Source: Pinus tabuliformis (Eukaryota; Streptophyta; Pinopsida; Pinales; Pinaceae). Taken from it: DNA of 64,000 nt. Positions 45,290-58,132 of this stretch are shown here, in pieces. A program made the position numbers and the translations under genes. The stretch covers positions 1,228,935,070 through 1,228,999,069 of the forward strand of contig CM062819.1 in the NCBI GenBank assembly GCA_031772625.1, in the 5' to 3' direction. The notes under the pieces are model-generated. The model searched no databases. It was given only the letters and a program-made list of their open reading frames with translations, and was not told the DNA's origin. Each line of letters begins with the position of its first letter. The first letter of the stretch is position 1.

Positions 45290-48100
45290 GTATAGCACAA
45301 CAGATTTCTAATATTTTTCCCTTGGGTTTATTAATTCCCAATGGTTTATAATATCAAATTATTGGTTTTCTTCCTTCTTCAACTTTTTAATATTAATAAT
45401 TCCTTGGGTTTATAATCCCTTGAGGTTTTATTGTTAATCCCTTGGGTTTATTATCCGTTTGAGGGTATTATATCAATCCCTTGGGTTCATTATTCCCTTG
45501 GGTTTATATTATTAGTCCCTTTTGTTTAATAATATTGTCTTAGGCTGATAGTCACTTGGGGTTTTAGTATTAATCCCTTGGGTTTATAATATCAATCACT
45601 TGGGTTTATTATTCCCGAGTCAAACATGGTTTATTATAATGTCGATCATGGCCCAACATGAAATTGTGATAGGAATTGTCTCAATATGTAAATCAATGAT
45701 GGTCGATCATGTTTATTTTAATGTTTATAATATTAGTCCCTTGGATTTAATATTATTCCCTTGGGTTCATAATCCCTTTGGGTCTTAGTATTAATCGGTT
45801 CGTTTTACTATTCCTTTGGGTTTCTCATATTAATCCCAAGGGTTTGTTATTCCCTTAGGTTTATAATATCGATCATGGTAAACCATGATCGATTCTCGCA
45901 TTCTGACAATGATTGTCTCACCATCAAAGTAAATCATCTTTATTTTGATGTTTGTAGTATTTACATTTGGATTTACCATTGTTAGGTTTATTGTATTAGG
46001 CCCTTCAGTTTAATATTATTCCATTGGGTTCATAATCCCTTGGGCTTTTAGTATTAATCCCTTGGGTTTATTGTTCATTGGGGTTTTAGTATTAATCCCT
46101 TGGGTTTATTGTTCATTTGGGTTTATAATATCAATCCCTTGGGTTCATTATTGCGTTTGGTTTATAATATCAATCATTGTAAACCATTTCCAATCATAGC
46201 CAAACATGGTCAATCATGGTTGAATGTCGCATTGTGACAAGATTTGTCTCACCATCAAAATAAACCATGTTTATTTTAGTGTTTGTAGTATTTATATTTG
46301 GGTTTACCAATGTTGGGTTTATAATATTAGTCCCATGCTTCAATGTTGTTGGGTCTATAGTATTAGGCCCTTCAGTTTAATATTATTTCATTGGGTTCAT
46401 AATCCCTTGGTCTTTTAGTATTAATCCCTTGGGTTTATTGTTCATTGGGGTTTTAGTATTAATCCCTTGGGTTTATTGTTCATTTGGGTTTATAATATCA
46501 ATCCCTTGGGTTCATTATTGTGTTTGGTTTATAATATCAATCATTGTAAACCATTGTCAATCATAGACAAACATGGTCAATCATGGTTGAATGTCGCATT
46601 GTGACAAGAATTGTCTCACCATCAAAATAAACCACATTTATTTTAGTGTTTGTAGTATTTATATTTGGGTTTAACAATGTTGGTTTTATAATATTAGTTC
46701 TTTGGTTGAATGTCACATTTTGACAAAGATTGACTCACCATGAAAATAAACCAGGTTTATTTTAGTGTTTGTAGTGTTTATAATTGGGTTTAACAATGTT
46801 GGGTTTATAATATTAGTCCCATGGGTGGTTTAATATTATTTCCATGGGTTCATAAACCCTTGGGGTTTTAGTATTTTCCTTTTGTTTATTATTCCTTTAG
46901 GTTTATAATATCAATCCCTTGGGTTTCTTATTCCCTTAGGTTTATAATATCAATCATGGTAAACCATTGTCAATCATAGCCAGCCATGCTTGAATGTCAC
47001 ATTGTGACAAGGATTGTGTCACCATGAAAGTAAATAATAATCCCTTGGGTTTATTGTTCCTTTGGGTTTATTACATCAATGCCTTGGGTTTATTATTCAT
47101 TTGGGTTTATATGATTAGTCCCTTTTGTTTAATAGTATTTCCTTTGGTTCATAATCCCTCGGGGTTTTAGTATTAATCCCTTGGGTTTATAATATAAATC
47201 GCTTGGGTTTATTATTGGTGATTCAATCATGGTTTATTATGATGTCGACCATGGTCCAACATGGAATTGTCATAAGGATTGTCTTAATATGAATAATTCC
47301 TTGGGTTCATAATCCCTTGAGGTTTTTTTATGTTAATCCCTTGGGTTTATTATTCCTTTGGGTTTATTATATCAATCCCTTGGGTTCATTATTCCCTTGG
47401 GTTTATATTATTAGTCCCTTTTGTTTAATAATATTGCCTTAGGTTCATAATCCCTTGGGGTTTTAGTATTAATCCCTTGGGTTGTATAATATCAATCGCT
47501 TGGGTTTATTATTTCCGAGTCAAACATGGTTTATTATAATGTTGACCATGGCCCAACATGGAATTGTGATAGGAATTGTCTCAATATGTAAATCAATGAT
47601 GGTCGATCATTTGTATTTTAATGTTTATAATATTAGTCCCTTGGATTTAATATTATTCCCTTGGGTTCATAATCCCTTGGGGTCTTAGTATTAATCCCTT
47701 CGTTTTATTATGCCTTTGGGTTTTTCATATTAATCCCTTGGGTTTATTATTCCTTTGGGTTTATTATATCAATCCCTTGGGTTTATTATTCCCTTAGGTT
47801 TATATTATTAGTCCCTTTTGTTTAATAGTATTCGCTTTGGTTCATAATCCCTTCGAGTTTTAAGTATTAATCCCTTGGGTTTATAATATGAATCGCTTGG
47901 GTTTATTATTCCTAAGTCAAACATGGTTTATTATGATGTCAACCATGGTCCAACATGGAATTGTCATAAGGATTGTCTCAATATGAAAATCAATGATGGT
48001 CCATCATGTTTATTTCAATGTTTATAATAGTTGTCTTAAGGTTTATATACGTTGGGTTTATAATATTAGTCCCTTGGGTTTAATATTTCTTTAAAAAAAA
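45290..48100 (+). repeat. Repeat family R1, main array
   Basis: About 2.8 kb made of short phrases such as TCCCTTGGGTTTATAATAT, TTTTAGTATTAATCCC and GGGTTCATAATCCC alternating with a 100-130 bp block (CATTGTGACAAGGATTGTCTCACCAT...AAATAAACCATGTTTATTTTAGTG). Larger periods are visible: blocks at 46,011 and 46,378 repeat after about 367 bp, and the block at 45,601 recurs exactly 1,900 bp later at 47,501. No coding potential. Confidence 0.88.
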
Positions 48101-48273
48101 ATGTTTAAATAAATCTCTTTCTGGCTGTAGGGAAATTGTGCTTAAGACATTAATAAATATTATTTACTATCACTTATTTGTCACTTAAATATATGTTGTG
48201 TCTTTAAATGAAGGACCTGGAAACTTGGTCTTTAATGCTTAGTACATGTATGACCAGAACATCTCAGACCATC

Positions 48274-48464
48274 GCAATCGCAATCGCAATCAATCGCAAT
48301 CGCAATCAACCCTTTATGCACCCTTAATAATATTGGATTTATATATAAATCCTTTGTATCTACGCTTTTGAAAATATAACATAAAATGTGCTTTTCCCAC
48401 TTTTAATATTGTTAGCACGACTGTTGAGGGATACCCCTCATCGCAATCGGCAATCGGCGTTTCC

Positions 48465-48536
<72 letters not shown>

Positions 48537-49140
48537 TATATCGTTGATATGACGGACTCGCCACAGTCATGAAACGTAATACATAGGCTTTCAAGTCCAG
48601 CTTACCCATATCGCAATCGGTAATCATTTCTATTATAATCTCTTTATAATTGAAATATATAAAATGTGCAATCATAAAAAGACTTTTCAACATGCCAGAC
48701 CTAACAGGACTTACAACCATAATGAATATACCTTTCGGGTCCAGCCCGCGATTGCAAATCGCAATCGCTGATCATTGAATGCACCAACATACGTATTCAA
48801 CGTTTTACGGAGCCATCGGGCTATTAAAACATAATGTAAATATGTTTCAGGTCTGGCTTACCCATATCGCAATCGCCAATCATTGAATGCACCAACATAT
48901 GTATTCAACACCTTGTGGACCCGTCGAGCTTTTAAACATAACATAAATATGTTTCAGGTCCGCCACCATTAATTGCAATCAGCAATCTTTAATATGTACA
49001 TACATATAACTGCGGACCCATCAGGACTTTACAAGAAAATATAAATGCGTTTCAGGTCCGCACTGCTCATCGCAATCAGGAATCGGTGATTCCTATGGTA
49101 ATAACCTACCTACTGCACTTTTGCAATTGCGATTTATTTT
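48274..49140 (+). repeat. Repeat family R2, CGCAATCG-rich block
   Basis: Starts with a (CGCAAT)n run (48,274-48,312). Units of about 100-145 bp follow, each with TTTCAGGTC(C/T)G or a variant (about 48,588, 48,731, 48,845, 48,952, 49,049), CATCGCAATCGGCAATC and a GGACCC(A/G)TC(G/A)GG word. An AT microsatellite interrupts it. Confidence 0.8.
48467..48533. repeat. (AT)n microsatellite
   Basis: Uninterrupted AT run of about 66 bp inside R2, directly after CATCGCAATCGGCAATCGGC. At 29.43 kb another AT run follows nearly the same words. Confidence 0.97.
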
Positions 49141-49141
49141 C

Positions 49142-49143
<2 letters not shown>

Positions 49144-49182
<39 letters not shown>
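49144..49182. repeat. (TA)n microsatellite
   Basis: TA run of about 38 bp at the end of the R2 block. Confidence 0.97.
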
Positions 49183-49184
<2 letters not shown>

Positions 49185-49344
49185 GGACCACTCCATATAA
49201 CTTCTTATATTATGAGTTGATTTAATTCTTGCCTATATCGGGGTCGATTCTTTTACACCTCTTTCTTTTGCCATTTCAATGTATAATAAACAAAATACTT
49301 CATTTCCCTTGGACTTTGCAGATGTAAAGAAAAATAAGAATAAT

Positions 49345-49461
49345 ATAAACTCCTAATAATATTATAATAATATTGATTATATTATTATTATAATAATTAT
49401 TATATTTGTATATTATTATAAAATTTAATAACAATATAATATTATTATAATATTATAATCA

Positions 49462-49503
<42 letters not shown>

Positions 49504-49936
49504 GTTATTGTTATTATTTTTTTTATTTTATATTATTAAACTATTTATATAATATAATGATAATATAATATTATTATGAGCTATTCTTATTATTAATTAA
49601 TATATATGAGGAGTTTATATAATTATAGTTATTAATAATCCTAAATACTGATAATAATTAACCTTATGTATACAAACCCTAAGATAAATATTAAAAATAC
49701 TAAAACCTAAGAATAATAATAATAATTAAAAATACTAATATTATTATGAGTTTATATTATTATAATAATATAAACATAATAATCATAAATATATAAGAAT
49801 ATAAGAATCACAAATAATAAATAATTGGTCTTTTATGGTTCTTATTATAATAATATTGATTATAATATTATTATAATAATAATTATATTGGTATATTATT
49901 ATAATAATATAATATTATTATAATATTATAATCAAA

Positions 49937-49967
<31 letters not shown>

Positions 49968-50090
49968 TTTATATTATTAGGTTATTTAAATAATATAAAA
50001 AAAATCTAATATTATTATGAGCTATTCTTATTATTAATTAATATATATTAGGAGTCTATATAATTATTATAATATTAATATAACATTTAT
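49345..50090. repeat. Extremely AT-rich duplicated block with (ATT)n
   Basis: Two related copies, near 49,355-49,640 and 49,843-50,090, contain ATAATAATATTGATTATA, TATTATTATAATATTATAAT and an (ATT)n run, then TATTATGAGCTATTCTTATT. Much of it is self-complementary (TAATATTATTATAATATTA). No coding signal. Confidence 0.8.
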
Positions 50091-50725
50091 ACAGTAATAT
50101 ATATAAGTAATCTGGTTGTTAATATTTATATAGTTATTAATAATCCTAAATACCCATAATAATTATTAATGTGGTTGATATATGCTTATTATACATCTAT
50201 CGGTGTATATCAACCATATTTACCTTGGTAAATATCGTTGTGCTAGTGATATAACAACAGGATTAAAATAAAAGAAAGTATTTATAAATAAATTTAAAAG
50301 AAATAATTAAAATATTATATAAATGCCATAGATTATCATAAAGACAAGATAAGTTTTAATTATAAAATTATATAAAATAAAATATAGATTAATTTGAAAA
50401 TTAAAACTAAAAGGTAAAAAATCAAACTCAAATAGAAATAGGTAAATAATGAAAAAAAACATAACAAATATTTTAAAATTAGTAAATAATTTTTTATAAA
50501 TTGTTATTATTTTAAATGATTAATTTATAAACAATATTTTATTTTGGATATATATTTTTAAAATATATGATAAATAAATAACTTTGGAAGAAAATGAATT
50601 TCAAAATACATTATTATAAAAATTATATAATTAAACAAAATAAAATTATTTTATATCTTATTATATATTATTTTTAAAATAATATTTTATTTAAGTATTA
50701 CAAAGATTATAAAAGTAGTTCACAA
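50091..50725. other. AT-rich, nothing recognised
   Basis: Low-complexity sequence. Confidence 0.5.
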
Positions 50726-50794
50726 ATATTTTAGAAGTAGTCAACAAAATATTTTAGAAGTAGTCAACAAAATATTTTAGAAGTAGTCAACAAA
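50726..50794. repeat. 23-bp tandem repeat, 3 copies
   Basis: Unit ATATTTTAGAAGTAGTCAAC + AAA at 50,726, 50,749 and 50,772, perfect. Confidence 0.93.
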
Positions 50795-53340
50795 ATTTGT
50801 AAATGATATAAAGTTGATGTATATTTTTAAAAGTAGTGGAAAAAGATTTTAAAATTAATTAACAAATTAATATTTTTTAAAAACAAAATTTTATATTGGC
50901 TGAATATCTTAAATAATAGAAGACAAAAATTACAGACTCCAACCTACATAATAAGGATTGGAGCATATCAATTAACCTCTATCAATAATACTTTGTTTAA
51001 ATTAAATTTCTATTACATAAGATATAAGATAAAAAGTTGCATACCAACCTTCATATGAAGGATCACATCATATCAATTAGCCTCCATTCACATGTTCATG
51101 ATTTTGTACAACATGTCAATTAGCCTCCATTCACATGATAATGATTTTGTACCATGTGAATGTATTGTTTATTTGTTTAATTTTAATTTTATAATATAAT
51201 ATTAGAAATCATTTATATTTAAGTAAAATATTGTCTTTAAATATTTGTTTTCAATATAACATAAATTAAATTATTAGTAATTTTATATATATAATTGTAC
51301 ATATTTATTTAATCAAATCTAAAAATATATAAATATATAAGAATAAAATATTAAAAACATTAATATTGTAATTCAATAATGAAGATATTTATTATTAAGT
51401 AACCAAACTATCCCACTTCAAGTGGCTATAATAAAGATAAGATACATAACAATAAAATAAATACTTCAACCATCTCACTATAAATATATTTAATCAAGTA
51501 AATAAATTAATTTAATTTAGAGAGGTAGAGCAACACCTTGAAGTTCTAGCTCTCCTTATAGAAATAGTGACTTGAAAGTATAATAGGAGGATGGGGATCT
51601 AAGTGGAAACTCTATTTCTCAATAATAATGCACAAAAAACAACAATGTAAACAATACTAGCACGACAAGCTAAACAATGTTACCATTTGTTACTAATTTT
51701 TATTTTTGAAAAGTGTGGGATCAAAAACCAAAAAAACAACTAATTTGAAGAGAAAGGAAAAGACTTTTTTGTATTATTATTGATGTAAAAATATTAAAAA
51801 AATATTTCTCAATGGTTAGCAAAGAACTCTCTTTAATTATGAAGCAATTTCAATAATAATTGTTGCCCTTATTAAATGGTTAGATGAAGGGGGAAACTAG
51901 GCACCATAACATGAAGAAGAGCAATTGGGCACCTCAATCCTTGAGGTGCTTGGTCAACCTAATGCTAATATCTGGTTAACTTGTTGAAATAATTGGTGAT
52001 AGCCTTTATTTATAAATTTTATTGGGTCCAAAGTCAACCTTGAATGTTGAACCCCATCCATGTCAATGTAAGAAATCCAAGTATGGATAAACACCCTTAA
52101 TTTGAATGAGTTTGTTCCACTTAGCATTGGTTCCAATCAACTAAGAATCGTCTAGACATGACTATCTCATAAATGGGTTGGGGAAATTTCCAAATTCATG
52201 TTCCAACAATGATTGAATTTTTTTCCAAATATAAGAGTGCAATTACATGTTGGATAAATGAATAGTAGTGTAGTGTTCTAGTTGTCAAATTGAAACTTGA
52301 CCAATGAATTTTTTTATTATAATTAAAACATTTCCTTACATGTTTTGACCTGCATAGGTCGTCTTTTGAACGATTTGTGATGTGTTAAAAAATAAAAAAC
52401 ACTTCACTATCGCAAAGGACACAAATGGCATAAAAATAGGTGTCCCTAGATGTGTGATGTTAGGAGAGAATCACATACCCAAAAGGCATCTTGTGATTAT
52501 TTCTATAAAATCAAATGAGTAAGAGATGAAATTAGGAGAACCCATATTGGAGATACGAGCGACACTACTTGGAAAACATGAGGAATGAAGTTATATAAAG
52601 TAGGTGTTAGGGTCCTATGACTACAAATCTTGGTCATGTTAGTCTTTATATTTATATAAGGTTAATTTGTAATTTGCGGTGTCCCTTCTTGGTGAGATAG
52701 CTTTGATGACACTTAGAGAGGGTGGTTTTGGTATAATGATATAATATTATGTGTGAGAAACTTATGTACATGCTTATATTCTATAGACCTCATTTGGGTC
52801 ACCTAGTTGTTGTGTGCTTAGGATAATATCTATGGTTATGAGTATAAGAATTGATTTTGGTTAAGAGCATATTATCGATGTTTTCTCTTTTGGTATCTTA
52901 GTTTGGTAGTAGGTGTATGACATGGATGTTGATTCAACATTGATACACATAGATCCATGGATGATCATGGTTATGTGGAACATATGGTTAATTATGATTT
53001 ATGGATGATACATGATTTATATGATTATATATGTTTAATCTTGTAATGAGCAAGATGTGGCAGGGGACATAGTTATTTGCAAACAAGGATGCTCAAATTT
53101 TAAATGGCTACAGAAGTCATTTCTCTAGAACCAAAATGGCTGTGGAAGTCATGCACAATCTTTGGTAAAATGTGAATAAGTTAATTATGAAATTCACTAA
53201 TTCCTTTGATCTATGAGATTGTGATGTGTGCAGGTCTTGGAACAAGGCCTTACCAATGAATCATCAAATGGGTATGAGCTCATAATTAGTACCTTAAGGT
53301 GAAGCACGAAGTTTCAAAGCATGGTATATGAGAAGACATG
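50795..53340. other. AT-rich, no gene recognised
   Basis: A short duplication (CAATTAGCCTCCATTCACATG) lies at about 51,076-51,140. A 60-codon minus frame at 51,954-52,136 shows no domain. I saw no transposon or plant gene motifs on either strand. Confidence 0.45.
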
Positions 53341-53344
53341 CATC

Positions 53345-53960
53345 AGGGGAATTTTGAGGTCTAAAATGGGCCTCCTAAGAAAAATGTACAGCCAAAATAA
53401 AATTTATAAGGACCAACAGGATTCAAGATGATGATGTCAACCATGTGGGATGATTCACCATTTTTGGAGTAAAAAACTTAACAATATTAAAAAATAATAA
53501 AACTACTTCTTTTAACTCATATTTTCAACTTATCTCCCTAAGGTTTTACTCAAATTTCAAGTGGGAGTACGTGCTGGATGAAAAATTTAGTTCCTCATCC
53601 AAGGAGTACCCATGTTACATACTTTCGATGGACCCTGCTACACGAAAAATGAGAAATACATGAAAAACGTGATTGCAATCATGTTTTTAATGTATTTCTC
53701 TTTTTTCATGTAGAAAGGTCCATAGAAAGTATGCAACATGGGTACTCCTTGGATGAGGAACCAAATTCTGAATCCAATGAGTGTTTCCACCCAAAATTTG
53801 AGTAAACCCATATGGAGATAAGTTGAAAATACGAGTTGAAAAAATAGTTTTTTCTTTTTTCCCTCTAAAATTTGATGATGTAAACTAATATTATTTTATT
53901 ATTTCCACTATTATTTTATAATTTCCTTAGGAGGCCCATTTTAGACCTCAAGATTCCCCT
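53345..53960. mobile_element. Foldback (MITE-like) element, about 616 bp
   Basis: An imperfect palindrome. Outer arms of 35 bp (53,345-53,379 and 53,925-53,960; AGGGGAAT(T/C)TTGAGGTC..GGGCCTCCTAAG) differ at one site. Inner arms of about 170 bp (53,497-53,665 and 53,684-53,850) share TATTTTCAACTTATCTCC, CCTCATCCAAGGAGTACCCA and ATGAGAAATACAT-like blocks. They meet around a short centre near 53,675 (GTGATTGCAATCATG). The middle sections of the two arms (53,380-53,496 and 53,851-53,924) differ. No ORF. Another copy of one arm is at 8031-8520. Confidence 0.82.
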
Positions 53961-54591
53961 AATGGAAATTAGGGAACGAAGTCCTAAATCCATGAAATAT
54001 AAAAATTTGGAGTCTTGTGTCTATAATAAAATGTTTAGGGCGCGAAGTTATAAATATTTAAAAAAATCAAGGTGTGGAATATTGGATCTCTAGAGTAGAT
54101 CAGGGCGCGGAATCCTCAATATACTAAAGCATGGGGATGCATGCAATACCGGTGCAGAGTCCCTATTCCCCAGAATAAAAATACCACTCATGGGAAGCTC
54201 AGGGACGGATTTCCTTAATACAAGCTATTTTCTAACAATCCTAGAGTGACTTTCTAAAAATAGAAATTCATGCATAGCATCTCAAGCATGACTTTCCAAA
54301 AATCCTAAATCACCTTGCAAAAATTGGCAATCAAGTATAGTTGAAGGAAAATCACTTAAATTATCATTAATCAATCCTAATAGTTCAATCTCGACTTAAT
54401 ACTCAATATTATTAATATTATTATTATTTTTTATGAGACTATGATATTATTATTAAAAGGGAATTACAAGTCACCTTCATCTCCTTAATCACTTCACACC
54501 TCTCTCCATGATGACTCTCATGGCTTTATGTAAATATCTCTCTTTAAATAATACATTACACTCTATTTTATGCACTCATCAAAGAATGACA
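53961..54591. other. No recognisable feature
   Basis: AT-rich; nothing coding. Confidence 0.45.
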
Positions 54592-54670
54592 TATTCCTCT
54601 TACAAATTAAAGACATGTAATAAAATATTCCTCGTACACATTAAAGACATGTCATAAAATATTCCTCTTA
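54592..54670. repeat. 34-35 bp tandem repeat, about 2.3 copies
   Basis: ATTCCTC(T/G)TAC, then TTAAAGACATGT(A/C)ATAAAAT, at 54,592, 54,627 and 54,661. Confidence 0.85.
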
Positions 54671-56389
54671 CACTCTCTTTAATGCATAAGTTACAGTCTC
54701 CTTAACTAAGGCATGCATACCTCTCCTTAATGGAATGAGTTACACTCCTATAAATGGAATACAAGGCATGCATATTACTCCTCCTTTATGACAAGAATTT
54801 GTTGCTCCTCCTATATATGTGTCTCATGTATTCTCACTTAGGGGGAGAGGGAGGTGCATTGTGATACCAAGAGTTGGAGAGATTTGAAAAATATTATGAG
54901 AGTGAGAGACTTGGAGAGTAGCCAATTTCTTTCGAAATGATTTTGAAATTCCTAAACTAAATTACTATGTAGCTCTACCTAGTGGAGCTGACCATGAGTG
55001 GTGTTGGGAGGAAGTGAAACTTATCTTCCTCAACTTGCCTTGGATATCTCTCTACTGCTATATTTTGGTACTTTTTGTGAGCTCTTACAGCTCGGGGGTT
55101 CCAGGGGGAGAAGTTCTCCCTGGATATGGTTGGGTGGAAAACTAGATGGTTCAAATGAGTTGGTTAAGGGATCAAAGATGGATCATATTCTCAGCGATTG
55201 GAGTTGAATATCTCTTCAGGTATAATTTTTATTGTCCTAAAATTATAGTATAGCTTTAGCATAAAATAAAAAGTAGAAATTTAAATTATTGTAAGAATCT
55301 AATTTTTGTTTAAGCTTATGTTATTTGGAATCTTATTGGATAGTTGAAAATGAAGACTAAGAGTGGTCTATATGAATGGATGTTTAGATCTCAAGATGTT
55401 ATGGAATTATTAATTTTTATTCTATTGTACTAACATTGGTATTGTACCATTTGAGAAAGGAAAGACAAATATTGTTGAAGGTAATGGAAATAATGAAATT
55501 ACAAAGGACTTGGGTAAGAGTTCATGAGTTATGGTTTTGTTTCATGTAATTAGAGACATGTTTTAGAAAGGGTTTCAGGATATTTTGCAAAGTGTTTGAC
55601 AAAATCTGTGAATGAGAAATGTTATTATTATTTTTATCATTATGCATGAATAAGTGTTAAGTTGCAACCTACCAGAGCAGAAAATGGATGCATACCTAAA
55701 ATATACCGGGAGGATTCACTAGATCAGTCGTTGAAATAAAAATGTTAAAAAAAAAACAAGATGGAAGACAAGAGTTTTAAAGAAAATCATTGAGGTAATT
55801 TTCAATCATTATGTATTGCGATAGTTCAAGATGCTTGCCATGGATTTGTAGAAATGATTGAATGAAAATAATGTCTGATGAATATCAAAGCCCTTCAGTT
55901 CACTTGTAGTGGATGAAATGATTTTAAAAGGCATTTAGACAATACATAAGTAATTATAATTTAATTATAGGTTATTATTTGTTTTTCATAGTTGTATATT
56001 TAAGCTCGCATGCCATCTGTTTGACAAAAATTGTAAATGAAATTCCTAGAGTCAACATATTTGCTAATTTTTAAAAATGCATTTATGCGTGGTTTCATAC
56101 CGATTCAGGACAACATCAGGGGATATATGTGCCATAAGACCTATAACCCTGGATTTAATTCCAAAAATACACTTTTCAAAACCCAAATTGTAAATCTAGG
56201 CAATTTTACAGATTGTTGCTGCCAACTTTGTGTGCCTGTTGTCAAGTTTTGGTGAAAGAATAAGATGATTTATTCATTGTTTTAATATTTTTTCATTTGA
56301 AGAATTAATATATAAATTTTATGAGCTAAATAGGTTGAGGGAGAATCTTATATTCTTGTCAAATTTCCTTAAGAGATTGTGGCTTCCAA
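54671..56389. other. No recognisable gene; possible LTR-like sequence
   Basis: A TATA-like CTATATATGTGTCTCATG lies near 54,812. A T-rich region follows, ahead of a primer-binding-site-like sequence at 57,241, so part of this could be an old LTR. Neither end could be fixed. Confidence 0.25.
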
Positions 56390-56500
56390 GTGTTTGACAA
56401 AATGCCTCCATCGCTGTAGATTGCATGTTTGCAAAGTGTTTGTTAAAATGCCTCAATTGATATAGATTGCATGCTTGCAAAGTGTTTGTAAAAACTTCAA
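56390..56500 (+). repeat. Short repeats containing AAGTGTTTG(A/T)(C/T)AAAATGCCT
   Basis: Three units of about 40-45 bp (AGATTGCATG(T/C)TTGCAAAGTG-type) at about 56,393, 56,440 and 56,476. Isolated relatives are at 55,573 and 56,008. Two translate in one frame to VFDKMP or KVFVKMPQ, like part of a pentatricopeptide (PPR) motif, but surrounding PPR sequence is not recognisable. Confidence 0.45.
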
Positions 56501-57240
56501 TGGATGTAGTTTTTGTGCATACAAATTGTTAGAGTAAATGTCCTACTTATTGTAGCTTTTATGCACTAGAAAATTTATGAATATATTATTTAATGGATGT
56601 AGCTTCCTATGTCTACAAGTTTTTGTATGAATGTGAAAATGAATTCAATAAGTTGTTGAAGTGTGAATAGGGAATAAGGTAGGTGTTACTTTTATTATCT
56701 AAAGCCTTCATTTAAAAAATGGTTGTTGTTGGAAACAATTTTACAATGACTAATTCTGTAGGAATTTGTGAAAATGAGCATAATAAGTTTTGTATGAATG
56801 GCATGTATTCATGGGTGCATTCTTGTGCTTCAATGACTGTAGAAACCAACTATTTGTGCCCAATTTATGCAAGTCCATTGATTTACTTGACACATTTTGA
56901 AAAATAATATGCTTCTGAATTGGTAACATTAATTTCTCTTGCTGCAACATTCATTATAAAATTATCACGATTGAGGCATTAGCTTAATAATTGGGATTCA
57001 GAATTTTAATTGACGAATTTTTAAATGTTGTTGGGTCAATATATTTGGTGATATTAAGGGAAAGTTATCTCTGACTTCTTATGTTATATTCTTGCATTGA
57101 AATAGTTGAAGGAACATGATTACATGATAGCTAAGTTAGTCATATTATGAGTAAACCAAAAAAAAAAAATGAGTAATATTATTCAATGTGACCTTTACTT
57201 CTCTATACTATTGATGGTTGGTAAGGCGGGACCTTATATA
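56501..57240. other. No recognisable feature
   Basis: AT-rich; a 62-codon frame at 56,719-56,907 lacks any domain. Confidence 0.45.
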
Positions 57241-57252
57241 TGGTATCGGAGC
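57241..57252 (+). other. Primer-binding-site-like sequence
   Basis: TGGTATCGGAGC differs at one base from the initiator tRNA-Met site TGGTATCAGAGC. An LTR retrotransposon on the plus strand may have begun here, but no LTR ends or coding region were found. About 550 bp further on the sequence is interrupted by LINE-A2. Confidence 0.35.
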
Positions 57253-57792
57253 TAGGTTAAAACACTAGGGCCTAATGGGCTAATATTCTTGCTTGTAGGT
57301 TGATGCATAAATGGTTATTTTTCATGCATGTTGAATTATTGTCTATGTTGACTTGGAAGCATATTGGTTGCATAAAGGATATTATTATTATTATGCCATT
57401 TAGAAACTCGTGAAAGAAAAAGAATGGCTTCTTATATTCCTTTATATTTTTGTTAAGAGAAATGATAAGAAATATGATAAAGGACTTAAAGACATGTTGG
57501 GAAAAGATGTGCTTGCAAAGTTGGGGTTAAACCCAAGCATGTGAATGGTTTGATTTTCAATGGGTGAGTGAGATATGTGGAGTGGATGCATGGTTGCATA
57601 TATGTTTAATGCATCATTATCAATGTGATATGTGCCTACTAGCCATCTCTACTAGTTGAAATTGTATCTACCAATAAAAATGTTAGCCTAATCTAAACTA
57701 TTGTATGATGGCCTTGGTGTGTATTCTTTGAGCAGGTGTAACAAGTGTAAGGCCAATATTCAATTAACATGATGATTGAGTTTTTCATGTTA
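57253..57792. other. No recognisable feature
   Basis: Left flank of LINE-A2. AT-rich and without coding signal. Confidence 0.45.
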
Positions 57793-57809
57793 ATTTTGAC
57801 TCTTTTCTT
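57793..57809. repeat. LINE-A2 target-site duplication, left
   Basis: ATTTTGACTCTTTTCTT, identical to 63,825-63,841. It lies next to the T-rich run that is the minus-strand poly(A) tail. Confidence 0.93.
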
Positions 57810-57945
57810 TTTTCTTTTTTTTATCGTTGAAACTACGCTACTTCTATTATTTACAGTAACAACAGCAAGCAATTACATCCAGGTTTACAAGTCGACAGAG
57901 GCCTGGGGTGGCACTCTGGATCATAGAGATTCACTAAGACATCTA

Positions 57946-58132
57946 CCCGCGCAGGGGCATTCTCCTTTGTAACTAAGCGCCCACGCAGGGGTGATATCAT
58001 TGAACCCACAACTGAAGCTGGAAGCCCACGCAGAGCTGTGGAACTTTGAAAACCAAACAAAACGAAAATGTCTATCCCACGCAGGGGCAAAAGAGAGAAG
58101 TTGAAGAAATTCATCAGAGTCCCTCGCAGGGG
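57946..58132. repeat. Five spaced copies of CCCACGCAGGGG in the LINE-A2 3' region
   Basis: Copies at 57,946, 57,980, 58,025, 58,076 and 58,121 read CCC(G/A/T)CGCAG(G/A)G(G/C), 34-51 bp apart. Sequence between them is unrelated. LINE-A1 has one copy at 12,342-12,353 (CCCACGCAGGGA), also in its 3' region. A structural or protein-binding role in the element RNA is possible but untested. Confidence 0.75.

Noticed and set aside
45290..48100. CRISPR-like direct repeats
   Set aside because: Repeats are variable, nested and without regular spacers, and the genome is eukaryotic.
54671..57240. Complete LTR ahead of the primer-site-like sequence at 57,241
   Set aside because: No TG start, CA end or second copy could be identified, and no gag or pol motifs follow before LINE-A2.
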